Below, one piece after another: positions 19,512 through 32,199 of a DNA stretch of 64,000 bases; the stretch's first letter is position 1; each line of letters opens with the position of its first letter. Position numbers and translations under genes: made by a program. Location: NCBI GenBank assembly GCA_022749755.1, contig CM040445.1, positions 13,227,182 to 13,291,181 on the forward strand, given 5' to 3'. The stretch comes from Azadirachta indica. Lineage: Eukaryota; Streptophyta; Magnoliopsida; Sapindales; Meliaceae. The notes beneath the pieces are model-generated. The model ran no database searches and was not told the origin of the DNA. It saw only the letters and a program-made list of their open reading frames with translations.

Positions 19512-19519
19512 GGCGGGAA
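19512..19519 (-). promoter_or_regulatory. E2F-type binding site upstream of EXO1
   Basis: The gene strand reads TTCCCGCC, matching the E2F consensus TTSSCGSS. It lies about 126 bp before the EXO1 ATG in otherwise AT-rich DNA. E2F sites commonly drive S-phase expression of replication and repair genes in plants. Binding is inferred from motif and position. Confidence 0.6.
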
Positions 19520-20611
19520 GAATTGCAGGTGTAAAAATATGGTGGCGGCTGAAAATTTACCCTTCAGTAGCTTCAAATTGTAAAGGGTTTTATGGATTAA
19601 TAAGGAAGTGCCACGTGTAATAGAAAAGACAGCGGCCGTTAATTTAGAGCAATCTCATTTGTTTCTATGAAGGTCATTTGGGTATTTTCATATACTTTTA
19701 CCGCGAATAAGTTTGAATTGAAATTTATCCTACTGTGAAACTCTTCGCCCTTTTTATTGATGTCATAAATAGTAAAATATCTGTGTGATTAAATATAAAT
19801 TTTAAGAAATAAAATGTTTATAATTATCACATGAAAAAATAGTAAGATATATATGGTAACTCAACATTTTACTTAGTAAAATTAGTGTAGACAAAATAAA
19901 TTTGAAATGTGATAAAATGGTATATTATTTAACTAAAAGTTTAAATTGAATTGATAATTTATTACCAAATAAATTGGGAACCAAACTAAAATTAAAAAAA
20001 AAAAATCAAATATGTTAATTTAGTTCAATTCACTTAGTCGATTTAATTCAATGTTTTTTTTACCAATCCTATTATATGTCAAAAAAATTCTTAGCTATTA
20101 TATTATGTTGATATTTTATTATGAAATCATATAAGTTAAAATTGATTAAATCACACTTAAAACACGAGTATATATTAATGATCATAATTTTATATTGTTG
20201 ATGAATAAACTATTTAAATGGTATGACAACATCTAATATTGGTCAACTCACATTAAAAATATAAAATCACTAGGCAAAAGATTTGACCAACTAGATTTCA
20301 TATTCTTGATGAGTAAGCTTTTTGGAAGAAAATGTGATCATCCCATACTCCAAAAATGACCACAAATTGGTTATATTAGCTTCATATTATTGTTAACCAG
20401 TTTGAAATACGGGCTTAAATTTCTTCTAATATCAACCTTACCCAAAACAAAATTGAAGTTCTAGTTGCATCAGCCTTACACCAAAAACTAAGCGAAAACA
20501 CATGCAATTCTACAAGAAGAAAAGTGATTTTGCATGGAAATTCATCTCAGTATATGTTTAGCTTAAAGTTAATTTTCTACATTCATAAACACATATCATA
20601 GCATAACATCT
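19520..20611. other. Intergenic, EXO1 promoter to alpha-dioxygenase 3' end
   Basis: AT-rich, with no supported gene. The left part should hold the EXO1 promoter and the right part the alpha-dioxygenase 3' UTR. Related short phrases (GATGAATAAAC and GATGAGTAAGC) recur around 20200-20315 but do not form a clean repeat. Confidence 0.5.
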
Positions 20612-23600
20612 CTAGTGGGCTGGTCGCAGGTACAGAGGAATATAGTTGGTTCGATCAGGAGGTGAATCCCAAACAGAGAATGCACTGGAACATCTCATCC
20701 ATTTACTAGTCATTTCAGGAAAATGCCTATCCATAACATCTTTCAATGTCTCTGTTTTGTTAACCCATTCCAAGCCTCTCTCTGTGTAAGTCTTGGAATT
20801 GAAATTCGTTGTGAAGAATCTATCAGCTTCCAGCCTCCTGCACATCCATTATTCGTTGGAAAAACTGAAAACTAAGCAATTGGTTTATGTACTTCTGTTG
20901 GGGGTGTATTTATTTATGTACCTTGATGCAACGAGAAGGAAGATAAAGAAAGCAGTCTCACTAATGGCAAAGCCTTTGATTTTCTTCTCTGCATGTAAAC
21001 CCAATAGCAGATCCAGCTTCTCCACATCATTTCCATACACTTCCCTGAGAGCTCCAACAACTTCTTGGTCTTCTGTTAAATCTTCCCATTTGCTTATAGG
21101 AATCATCAGTAAGTTCCTTCTGAATTCATTATACCTAGCAACTCCCCTCTCCCTGTCTCTGTAGACTGTTTATACAAACAATTACTCATTTTACTCAAAT
21201 GAGCAGAAGTGTTTACAATCTAGGTCTAACAAAAATGAAGGAGAAGTTAAATAAGCGAGGATTACTTTCTAAGGCGGCCATATCAACTGGATTTGGTCTA
21301 TCTTCACCATTGACATCATGGGCCACAAGGTTCCTCATCCAGGAGGGATAGTTCCACAATGTTAGAGCTCCACAAGCTTGATGTCCCATTGATACCAGCA
21401 TCTGCTCCATCCCAATTTTTGGCAGTCTTTTCTCCCCTTCCTTTCCTACCATTTTTTCCATCGGCACCCTAAAATATATATCAAAAGCAGTCAGTAATAC
21501 TGAAATTACACACAATATTACAGAATAGCGTAAATAAAATATTGAAAATAGAATTGGGAAAAGTAGTGAAGGAGAATTACTCTTCTTGTACAGGAGGGCA
21601 TTCATATTCTGGCTTCGTGGACTTGATGTCTCTAAGTATTAGCTTGTCAGGTAGAAGACAATGCATTCTGTATACGCTTACAAATTCCTCTGTAAGTGAA
21701 TAGGGAATCCCATGATCTCTTGGCTTTTTCAAACCAAGCAATCCACTTAGAATTGGTCCACAAATATGCCCAAATAAATCCTTGAATTTCTTCCCCAGAA
21801 ATCCATACCTGCGCAAACATAGATTTTGCATGCAAATTTCTCAGCAACAAAGAGGAAACTTATAAGCAATGAACACCAGAGAATTAATTGTAAGAGTTAC
21901 AATATTCTTCCGTCTTCTTGTATATTTTACCAGTTTAATTGACTAAGTACATAGTCTAAGTCTCTTACCAGTTGATCCTCATCCCTGCCAGAAGAGTATC
22001 TGTTTTCAAGAGTTCTACGGTCCAATCAATGGTATGGATTTTAGCAATGACAGCAGAAGTAACCAATCTTGCATGTCTATAAAGCTTCTCATCATCAAAA
22101 TCAGGGTAATGATCCTAAAAATGAACAGCCAAAAAGAAAAAATCAGCAATCAACAGCTAAATTAGAAGAATTATTCGCGCAAGAAGATTCAAATTTCTAC
22201 CGGAAAAACTGTAACTTACTTTCAGCATATCACAGACAGCATTGTGCTCTTTGACAAACAAAGCTTGTAAGAGGGAAAAACCTGCCCAACAATTTCTGAC
22301 GTCGCCTGAAATAGGAATCCCTTTCTCATCATGCTGAAGAAGCCCATCTCCTTCTATTTTCAGCTTTCCACCTTTGAATGTCCTCACTCTTCTCATCCCT
22401 TCTTCATTATTCCCATAAATTACGCTCCCATCCCTGCACTCAAACCACCAAAAGAAATTAAGAAATTGCAAATGTTCAAGTAAATTAATTAGTTGTCCTA
22501 AAAATGAGATTTCCTTTTTTATTGTCATCTCATTATATATTAACTATCAATCATATGTGTATATTGTTGAAGTAAAAATTTAGATCAACAACAGAAGATC
22601 ATAAAGCTAGCTTACCACCAAGGAGTCCTTGCATTTAGACAGCCAATTGTGATACAAGGTGTAGAGGTGGGCACTCTCTTTGTTTTAAAGAATTTGAATG
22701 ATTTCAATGGACAACCATATGCTATTTCTTCATTAGGAGCTTTTAGTTCTACCTGCAATAAGTAATTAATATGACTTTCAAATAAATAAATCAGTTAGAG
22801 AGGTAATTAATGTATGTATAATATATATAAGAACCTGTTCGGTGTCCTCCAAATGATCAATCCAATCATGAATCATGAATTGTATCCAAGAGCATGCTAT
22901 CATGTTGAATTGCTTCCCATTGTCTACAAACTTCTTTCTTGCCAGAAGCTTTGTGGCTACCACTGTTGGGTGAGGATCCAACAACTGCTCACTCATGCAT
23001 ACATACATATTTAAAATTTTATAATAAGTTTACATCATAAATTCAAAATAATAGGACATATAGTTACACGTCTAACTTTCTCGAATTTATAATAGCTTAT
23101 GCCAAATTCACAATCTAGTTTGAGTGATGTGTATTATACAATTATATAAAATTACGAATCTCAATTGATGTGATATTTATTAATAATTATAATAATAGTT
23201 TTTTTTTTCAAATTCTATTATTTATGTGCTACTTTTTTAGATGGGTGGTATATTGAATATCATATAAGTTTCCCCTTAATTTAATTGACAAATTATTTGA
23301 AACGATACCAAAAAAAAATTTAGAGTTTAAATCTCGCTTAATTATGAAGTAATATTTATTAAAAATTATAAATGTAAGAAGAGTTAATTGATCTCCTCTA
23401 AAATTTGACTAAAAGTAATACTACAAGTTTTAATTTTCTTTAATTTTTTTTGATGTGATATTTGTCAAGTGGGTGATAAATTTTCATAACTTTAAAATAA
23501 TATTGTATTATATAATTTTATCGTTCAATCAATGAATATCACCTAAAATATAATGAAAAAATATGCAAAAATGAAAAAAAACATGTAGTACTGTCCAATA

Positions 23601-24379
23601 TACATAAATCTTAAAATTTTTTTTTTTTTAAAAAATAAAATAAAATTTCCCTGAGATTTTTGTAAACCATAAATTAACATTCTTTGATATATATTTCATA
23701 AAATTCAAGAGACCTATTTTTGGCATACTTTCCAAACCATAACGATTTAATTTACTCTTAATTATGAATAGTTAGATAAATGATATTAAAAGTACTAAAG
23801 CTATATATTTCATAAAATTAAAGAGACCCATTTTTTGCATACTTTCCAAAACCATAACGATTTAATTTGCTCTTAATTATGAATAGTTAGATAAATGGTA
23901 TTAAAAGTACTAAAGCTATTATAATAAGGTATATTTATGGAGTAATTAATTACGTACCCCGTAAGGTGAAGTGGAGGGAGGCATGTTGCGACCCAAAAAC
24001 GTTCCTTGGCTGCCAACTGTATGATCAGAAGGGTGATTGCATGTTCCATCAGCCGTCCGATAAGAAAACTCCTCCGTGTCATATTTCCGACCGTCGATTC
24101 CTCCGACATGCAACAGATTATACTTCTGATGCAAGTGCCTCCTTATCCCCAGATAAGCAAGTCCCAGTAACACCGGTAATCTGTGCCACAAATCCAGCTT
24201 GTCCACAAAATGTATAACCTGAAGAAACCAAAAAAAAATTTATTGCAACTTTGAAGCAGTAAATTTTACGTTACAAGTTTATACACCAAATGGCTTCAGA
24301 TCCTTACATAAAACAAGAAGGCATCGAAGAAGGTCATCCTGGAAACGATCTTCACAAGCTGAGGGTGAACGAAAGCCAT
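20612..24379 (-). CDS. DOX: Fatty-acid alpha-dioxygenase (pathogen-inducible oxygenase family)
   Basis: Ten exons: 24379-24308, 24218-23958, 22984-22835, 22752-22616, 22433-22220, 22114-21969, 21808-21581, 21468-21266, 21165-20922 and 20837-20612. They total 627 codons with stop, or 626 residues, close to the 630-640 of known plant alpha-DOX proteins. Haem-peroxidase-like core motifs are present: the distal His in FMIHDWIDHLED (H150), and Tyr373 with the proximal His376 in SVYRMHCLLPD. These correspond to the residues needed for alpha-oxygenation of fatty acids to 2-hydroperoxides. Other landmarks are SVIYGNNEEGMRRVRTF and the C-terminal SAFSVWDSPPDRTNYIPLYL. The enzyme makes defence-related oxylipins, and chain-shortened aldehydes form downstream; this is family knowledge. 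I cannot decide between the DOX1 and DOX2 subtypes. A TATAAA lies about 210 bp upstream of the ATG. Intron 2 (973 bp) contains a 115-bp tandem duplication. Confidence 0.95.
23688..23918. repeat. 115-bp tandem duplication in alpha-dioxygenase intron 2
   Basis: Two adjacent copies share TATATTTCATAAAATT, then AAGAGACC, CATAACGATTTAATTT, GAATAGTTAGATAAATG and AAAAGTACTAAAGCTAT in the same order. Offset is about 114-115 bp (GAATAGTTAG at 23766 and 23881). Only scattered substitutions and small indels separate them. Confidence 0.92.
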
Positions 24380-24588
24380 GATCTTCTGCAGAAACACAGT
24401 AAGATTTCTGTAGTAGTTGGAAGACGTAGGTTATGGGCAAATGAGGAAGACTGATCAGGAGCAAAGAGGGTTTGTTTTTGGCTTGTTCTTATTACATGCA
24501 CTGTGCAATAAACACTGCAGTGTCTTTTTGCTGATCGTCAGCAGAAGATTAGAGGATAAGTTAACGGGTATGTATGCACCGGTTTCCC

Positions 24589-24594
24589 TTTATA
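24589..24594 (-). promoter_or_regulatory. Probable TATA box of alpha-dioxygenase
   Basis: The gene strand reads CATATAAAGGG, with TATAAA about 210 bp before the ATG. This would give a leader of roughly 180 nt. Inferred from position and consensus. Confidence 0.45.
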
Positions 24595-24599
24595 TGCTT

Positions 24600-26927
24600 A
24601 ATGCCGAAGGGATTAAATAGAAGAGTAGACTAGCCTGTGGCTGTGTGTATTCGTTGTATGAATATTGCTGGTGAAGATATTACAACTGCTGCCGTTACAG
24701 TATTTTTTGTGGTGATCGATGATCATCCAAGTGTCTGTTTATCTTCACTTTAACGTGTAGATTGAAAACTCTTTGTAGGGAGAGTTCATTAATGAGAAAA
24801 TTTTTAAAAAATGGTAAATTTTAATACATTAATTGCTTTCAAATAGTACAAGTAAAATAAATTGAAATTTTGTTTTCTAATTAATTTAGTTTAAGAGGGA
24901 TTTCAATTGAAAATCTCTTATATCAAAATTTTATCAATTAAATCAATAAGTGCTCCCATATTAATTACTTAATTATTAAGATTGTTTTAGCATAGCATAT
25001 TTTTGTTTTTATTGAGCTTTCTTTAGAAGAAAATTTTAGTCTAGATTTTATTAAAATAGAAATATTTATCTAAAAGAACAATGAAGAAGGGAGAAAATAG
25101 TGTTTTATTTTATATTCGTAGCAAAAAGCCAATAATTTTCAATATGGGTCCTCTAATAATTCTTCACACACATTAATAAAATGTAGCCACATAGATAACA
25201 TGTTAAAAGCATTTCCATAATAGTTATCTTTTCATATAATTACTCTTTGTACATACTCTATATTTGTTAAATTATAAAATTTTACCAAATACCAACATCG
25301 ATTTTATAAAATAAAATACATGCTTATATATCCATACTAGTTAGCACTTGTAATTTAACAATAAATTACTAAAAGTTGATAGCGAATTATGAAGGATTAT
25401 ATATAAATTTGTATAAGACATTCGCACGTGGTAAAAAAAAAAAAAAAAACCACAAAGAGTTCGTCTGATAATATTTTTTAAAATGATATTTTTAAAAATT
25501 ATAAAAGTACGACAAACATATATTCATATATAATTGTTACACTTAATAATGTTAGCAATAAATTGCCAAAATTGGTATTTATTAAGGATTATGTATGTAT
25601 ATATAAATAAATCTGTACAAGGTCAAACCCTTTCCTATTTTGTCGAATTAATTTTCATGCATGCAATTCCAACATTAATTAAAAAAAAAATTGAAGATTT
25701 TTTTTTCTCATTAAAGAGTTCCAATAAATCTTTATCATATATAATTAACAAGTGCAGTTGTAATTGTGAAGTCAGGTTCGATTATTGACACATCTAAACA
25801 CATCAAATTATCAAAGATTATTTCCTCATAAATTAAATTCAGGTCATATCAAGCTAATGAGATTCACAAATTATTTCTTCGCAAAATTTTTTTTTCCAAA
25901 AACTAAATAAAATATATTATTTGGGGTGATGATCTGTAGCTTCCAGCCAAGTGTAGCGCTCTGGTTGTTGAAGATTAATGTTCGTAAAACTTACACCTCT
26001 AAAGGAAGAAGAAATTTTTTTTTTTTTTCCAAAAGAAATTAAAAAAATCAACGACAGTGTACAATTATTCTGGTCCCAGTGATAATTTTAGTGAAAATGA
26101 TGATCTTCTTATCGAACTGCATGCAATAAATGGGAAAAGAGAAATTAATGTTGATTGCAAAATGCTGTCATTTCAATAATAAGAATAATAAAGTTTCCAA
26201 TTTTGAATTTGCTAGATGCTTCTTGGTTTAAAGATTTTTCTAGAAATTAAAATTTTTATTTGGATAGGCAAAGCAAAGGTAGTGTAAACAAATTTATTAC
26301 ATTTGACTTGTCAACGACCTCCTAAAAATTAATAAAAAAAAAAATTGGAAACATTAATTGACTTGGCCATAATTTTCTTTTGTAACACTGACATATGCAA
26401 GTTGGGCATGGTTTTATTTTAAAATATTAACTTAAATAAAATTGTTAATGAAATTTCTTCTTAATTAAAAAAATTAAAGATTTGAATAAATTAATAAAAT
26501 TAAATATCGTTTTCTGAACGCAGATATCTTCAGTAAATCAAAACAGTTGCGAGCATATGTATAATAAATGAGGTGTATTATTTATTTCGAGACAAGTACT
26601 CCGTCCCTGAGGATAAAATACGTATCTTCCATCAATATCTTCTTCAGATCAGTGCATGCTCTTTACGGTTTCGTGGTCTCTCAAGGAAGTTATTTATAAG
26701 GGCATGTTTGGTTATTCAACCACTTCTATTTCAAGGGGTTGTTTATTTATTTTTTTTAACTAAAATTTTAATATAATTATTCATCTTTAAAAGTTATTTA
26801 TTATTTAATTCATGTCTAAATATTTATTAAAAATATTTAAAGTTAAAAATTTTAATTTAAATATAAATAAATAAGTATCTAAATAATTTATATATTTTAT
26901 TTATCAATAATATTATTAATTTATTAT
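24600..26927. other. AT-rich intergenic region
   Basis: No gene is supported. The stretch has long A or T runs (for example 25432-25449, poly-A, and 26017-26029, poly-T) and only short open frames without homology I recognise. It includes the upstream region of alpha-dioxygenase. Confidence 0.5.
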
Positions 26928-26936
26928 TTAATATTA

Positions 26937-28165
26937 GAAAAATTGACATATATCCTTCTTATATTTGAAAAAAAGACATATACCCCTTACTACTTGGAGA
27001 AAAATGAATATCTCTCTCAAATTTGGACAAATAGATAGATATTATCCTTAACTTTTATTTTAAATAATTGATTAATTAGATGAATATTATTTGTATCCCT
27101 AAACTTTTAAATATTAATAACCAAAACGCAATTATTATGATTATAACATTTAGTCATTATTTTAATATTTTTTACGATATATTAAAGATTAAATAATTTT
27201 TAATTTATTATTATAATAAAATATTTAAAAAAATATTGTTATTAAAAAATTCTAATAATGAATTAAATCAAACTCATATGTTAAAATAATTTTTATTTTA
27301 TTATTTTACTTTTTCAGTGATAATTTAATATTTAATTATCAAAACAATTTTAAATAAAATATTTTAGTTTTTATATATAATATATATCTATTTAAAAAAT
27401 AATGTTAAATTTATTATATTTTCTTTAAAAAATTATGAAAATATAAATAAAAAAATACATGTTTTTATATATATATATATATACATATGTATATTCTCTT
27501 CTTTTTTTACATCTTACTCAAAATTTAAAATATACTATTTAACAATAATGTAAAATATATTTAATTACTAATTTTATTAACAAATAATATAAAATTCTCT
27601 TTCTTCTTTTATTTTTTTATTTATATTTTCATAATACAAAAGAACTTAATACAATCTCTTAAATAAATATAGTATATATAAAAATAAAGTGTTAAAAAAT
27701 ATTTTAAATTTTTTTAACAATTAAATATCAAATTATTATTAAAAAAATAAAAGAAGATGATTAAAATATTTAGCATATGGGTTTGATCTATCTCATTATT
27801 AGACTTTTTTAATAATAATATTTTTAAATTTTTATTGAAATAATAAATTAAAAAATATTTAGTTCTTAATATATTGTGAAAAATAATAGAATAAGGATTA
27901 ATTGTTATAATTAAAAAAATTATATTGTAAAAAAATATTAAAATAGGAATTAAATTATTATAATTAAAAAATTATTTTTTAATTTATGATTATTTAAAAA
28001 TTTGGGGATATAAATAATATTAATCTAATCAGTCAACTAAAAAAAATAAAAGTTACGGAGATGTGTGTCTATTTGTCCAATTTTGAGGGTGGTATTTATT
28101 TTTTTTAAAATATCAAGAAGTATCTGTTTATTTTCCCAAATATCAAAGATATATGTCAATTTCTC
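26937..28165. mobile_element. Non-autonomous long-TIR (foldback) element, Mutator-like, copy 1
   Basis: The ends are inverted copies: the left begins GAAAAATTGACATATAT and the right, read in reverse complement, begins GAGAAATTGACATATAT. Inverted similarity continues inward for about 500 bp on each side. Shared landmarks include TTGGACAAATAGA, AACTTTTATTTT and TCTAATAATGA. Only a short centre (about 27460-27600) lies outside the arms. Flanking 9-mers TTAATATTA and ATAATATTT match at 7 of 9 positions, suggesting a worn 9-bp target-site duplication. Long TIRs plus 9-bp duplications are typical of Mutator-like elements. No transposase frame exists. A second copy of the family lies at 48921-50269. 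Confidence 0.8.
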
Positions 28166-28770
28166 ATAATATTTATATATATTAAAACTTAATATATTAT
28201 TTTAAAAATTTTTAAAACATATATGTCTACAAATTAGTTTAAAATTTTTTACTTTTAAAAAAATAAAATTTTAATATTTGTATTCAGATATTTAAAATTA
28301 AAAAATAAACATATTAATCAGATTTATATTTCAATTAAATTCAAAATTTTCAGTAAATTTCAAAAAGAAAAAACAAACACTATTTAAGTCTTCCACTAAT
28401 ACTTTAATGAAAAGTGTTTCTCTCTTATTCTAAAAATGGGGAGTTTGATTCTAAACAATTAGTTTTGAGATAAATTTTCTTTAAATGGAGTAGATTTCAC
28501 CCCAAATTAAAATATAAAATTTCACTAAATTTGACGAATTATCAATATATCGATGTATAATCGTTTTCAATGTATAATATTAGAAAAATTAAATCAAGAG
28601 AAAACTTTTGTCCATGGATAACAATACCTCTCATTTTATACACTTTAAATACATATTATATGTTTTAAATTATAAAACTATAGTATTTATACATATTATA
28701 AGTAACCAACTTGTATAAATACCCTCTTTTAATACATAGATATAATGAAAAAAAAGAATCTAAAAAAAAA

Positions 28771-29538
28771 GGAAAAAGGATATGCAAGTCCTTGAGATTT
28801 GACTTAATGGACATATAAGTCCTAATAGTTTGAAAAATATACATAAAAATCTCAATTTATTTTTAAAAGACGATTATACCCTTATTAGTAATAGTTATTT
28901 AACAAAAATTATTATTAAATTATTAAAATGTGACAAAATATAACATATATATATATATATATATCAAAAACAAATTAATAAAATAAACCATAATATTATT
29001 TTATAGTATATTAACTATAAACTATTTGTTAAGATATTATAAATTTATATATTTTATAAATACTATAAATAATATTTGTTAATATATTATAACTAATATT
29101 TTAATTTATTTTTTTTATAATATATTAACATTTCAATATTAATTAATTATTAGAAAATAAATAAAATAAATCATAAATAAATATTAATATGTAAATAAAA
29201 TATACTATAATATAATACTTATGATTATATTATAATTTATATTTATGCGTGGTTAAAATATATATAAAACATGAAAAAAATTACTATTTATAAAATATAT
29301 AAGTTTATAATACATTAATAAATTTTATATTATTAATGTAATATTTATAATATATTTTTTATAAATATATATATTTTTTAAATTTTGAAAATTTAATAGT
29401 AATATTTATAAATAATTAGTTCTAATAAAGATATAATTGTCTTTTTAAAATAAATAAGAATATTTATAAATATTTTTAAAATTATTAAAACTTATATATT
29501 CATTAAACTAAATCTTGAGGACCTCCTATCCTTTTCCC
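28771..29538. mobile_element. Foldback/long-TIR element of a second family
   Basis: The left end starts GGAAAAAGGATATGCAAGTC and the right end in reverse complement starts GGGAAAAGGATAGGAGGTC. Inverted similarity runs on through GAGATTTGACTTAATG / AAGATTTAGTTTAATG and TTATACCCTTATTAG / TTATATCTTTATTAG, for an estimated 250-300 bp per arm. There is no coding capacity. The left flank is a run of nine A, so a target-site duplication cannot be judged. Confidence 0.7.
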
Positions 29539-31591
29539 AACCACGAATTAGTTTTGAGAAACAAACAAACCCACGACAGCATTGATGAATTTTAGTTACA
29601 TTTTTTTTGTTGTTTTAATAAATAATATTATCAGTTATGAATTATGAAATACAAATTAAAGGCAAGCAGCAAGTAAGCCATCGATTCGGCCCATGCTATT
29701 GCAATTACAATTGTAAGTCGAAAGTTGACTTGTTGAAATGGACAACAACAATATCAACATTGAACTGTAACATTCATTAGTTGGCATAATTTGGCATGTG
29801 TTGTATGCAATATTAATGCATCAAATGTGAAACATTAAGCTTTCCTCTTTTATCGGTAATCGAAGTTAAAACGGTCTGAGAGTGTTAAACGTGTCCTACG
29901 TCCAAATTACGTTTTGGAGACGATTTTAAAGATATTTTAAATAGAGACAAAATTGATAGTTTAATTCATCAAGTGTATATAACTTGATTCAAAAAATTAG
30001 TTTTTACAAAAATTGATACAAAAATTCATTAAAATATCTTACAAAGTTGAATTTTATAAACTTTTTTTTTTTTAAAAAAAAAAAAGAAGTGGTGATATGA
30101 TTTCACTAATTTTAAAAAATATTTTGTATATCTATTTTAAAATTATATTCGTGAGTATATACATACATATAACAGGAGGTATTGACAATTATAAAAGTTA
30201 GTTAAATTATAAACAACACTCAATATATGTACGTTGAATGGTCATAGCTCATAAGTACTCATAAGCATGTGTTCAAATTATTTTATTTATTGAAAATTAA
30301 TTTATATGAAGAAAACTTCAAGTATTCTTAACATTAAGATGATATAATTTTTTAATCACTACTGTTGTGCGATAAAATGACCCGTTTATGCTTTTTCCTT
30401 AAAAGTAAAATTAACACTTTGTGTAAAACTACAAATTATCGACCTCTTTCTTTACAAATTTCTTAACCAAAAGAATTTGAAAATTTTCCTTTCTATTATT
30501 ATCATCATCATTTTATTTTTAACACATCAATGTGTTATAAAATAAATATTATTATTAAGTTAATTTTTATTGAATTTTAAGAGTTTAAAAATTATTTTTC
30601 TTAATTAAGTACCAAGAAATAAGGTTATGAAAATTATTGTACTCGCAAATTGGGACTTAAATGAATATTTTTTAAATTATTAGTCTAATAAATCAAAGTT
30701 CAGAAATTTATCGTTATTTTTTATTTATAATTAAAAATCATAAACAACATTTCCATCAAAAACCAAATGGGCTGAAGTTAAAGGCTTCTTCAGTAAAAGC
30801 CCAACTCAAAGCCCACGTAAGCATTAGACCTTTCTAAAACTCAATTACGTCATTTTATTTTGTACATGAATTAATTTGAATAAAATATCGAATTTAAATC
30901 TAATATACAATCTTTAGATTGAAAACGATCATAAAAATTTAATGTGTTGATTGGGGACAACTTCAGTTTTATTTTTCATTTATATATAAATATTGTAATT
31001 CAAGACATTGTATGAATTTTTTTGTTTAAGGAAATTAAAAATTGAATACATAACTGAATGCAATCAACAATAAAGAAAAACTAATTAATGAGTAAAAGAA
31101 TATTACAAAAAACAATTTCATTATTCATATAATTGTATATAGAGTTCAGGACATGCAACTACAAAGAAGCTTTAATGATAATGTTAAAAGTAATTAACAT
31201 GATAAAAACGAACGAAATTAACTAATACGCGTCAAATGACCAATAATTAATGATAATAAAGTACTCCTGCTTAAACTCAATAATTAAATGCAATAAATAA
31301 GCAACCACTCAAATCATTTGCATACACTCTTCTCGATTCCCCTTTTGCAATCATAAACAGCAAAATAGAAGAATACAGTACGTGCAAAATACCCATTTAT
31401 ACTAGGAACATTAATTTATTTATTTTTATGAATCTTTATACATGAAAATGTAACAACATTAAAGTTCATCAGAATGAACTACTGCAATACTGTGTTACAA
31501 GCCAATATTGCCTTTATTTAATTCTACATATCTTGATAGCTAGTCTTCACGAAAAGCTTGATTCTCTCTTCCTCGTTTCCTTGGTGAAGAT
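29539..31591. other. AT-rich intergenic region upstream of the LTP 3' end
   Basis: About 2 kb with no supported gene, RNA or repeat ends. The last few hundred bases should contain the LTP 3' UTR. Confidence 0.5.
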
Positions 31592-32080
31592 TCATTTGAT
31601 TCTGCACATCCAATCCAATATTCCAATCAATATTATGAATATATATATATATATATATATGTATGTATATATGACAGTCAGATTGATAAGAACTAAATTA
31701 AAGGATTAGAGAAGAAGAAGGAGGTACTTGGAGCAATCAATGTCACGGGTAAGTTTGTAAGGAGTACTAGTCCCACAGATCCCAGGAAGCTTGTTAACAC
31801 GATCGTAGTTAAGTCCAGGTATCCTTGCAGCGCCTTCCTTAACACAGTTACACTTAGTAATCCGATCTTCTCTTGTTTTCATCACGGCGTCGATTGATCT
31901 AAGGCCATCGCAACAAGCCGGCGGCACTGCTCCGCCAAGGACACCGTAGCTGATGCATGGAGTCAACCAGATTGTCACCTGCTCGCATGTTAATTTTGCA
32001 TGAACATGAGGAGCTGCTGCAATCAACAACATGCTTATAGCAAGAACCATGAATGGAGAAGTACTACTGCTACTAGCCAT
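31592..32080 (-). CDS. Type-1 non-specific lipid transfer protein
   Basis: Two exons: 32080-31728 and a 10-nt coding exon, 31601-31592. They total 121 codons with stop, or 120 residues. A signal peptide of about 28 residues ends at APHVHA. The mature protein has the eight-cysteine pattern: LTCEQV, LTPCISY, PPACCDG, KCNC, PGICG and DIDCSK. The reading ends SKIK after splicing. This small final exon is typical of plant LTP1 genes and is confirmed by the tandem copy. LTPs are secreted, bind lipids in an internal cavity and serve cutin or wax deposition and defence (family knowledge). Reading straight through the donor would give a Leu-rich tail, so that longer frame is not the protein. The intron carries a TA microsatellite (31639-31660). 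A tandem relative about 1.5 kb away is broken. Confidence 0.93.
31639..31660. repeat. TA dinucleotide microsatellite in LTP intron
   Basis: An AT run of about 22 bp followed by GTATGTATATATG, lying inside the short LTP intron. Confidence 0.9.
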
Positions 32081-32145
32081 GTTGATTATTATTGCTTAAT
32101 GCGCTTGCTCTGTGTATGTGTATGTGTCTCTGTCCGTGCGCGACA

Positions 32146-32153
32146 CTTATATA
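32146..32153 (-). promoter_or_regulatory. TATA box of the intact LTP gene
   Basis: The gene strand reads CTCTATATAAGTG, with TATATAAG about 66 bp before the ATG. The aligned position in the broken tandem copy has no TATA box. Confidence 0.7.
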
Positions 32154-32199
32154 GAGTCGAGAAATGAGGTGGGTCCGTCGAGAATTTTGGCTGTTTCTC

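Noticed and set aside
28940..28965. AT dinucleotide runs here and near 27464-27482 as separate features
   Set aside because: They are short simple repeats inside the foldback elements and add nothing independent.
31706..31728. Leu-rich C terminus of the LTP read without splicing
   Set aside because: A donor splits the SK codon, and both tandem copies have a matching 10-nt final exon ending in a stop. The unspliced tail is intron.
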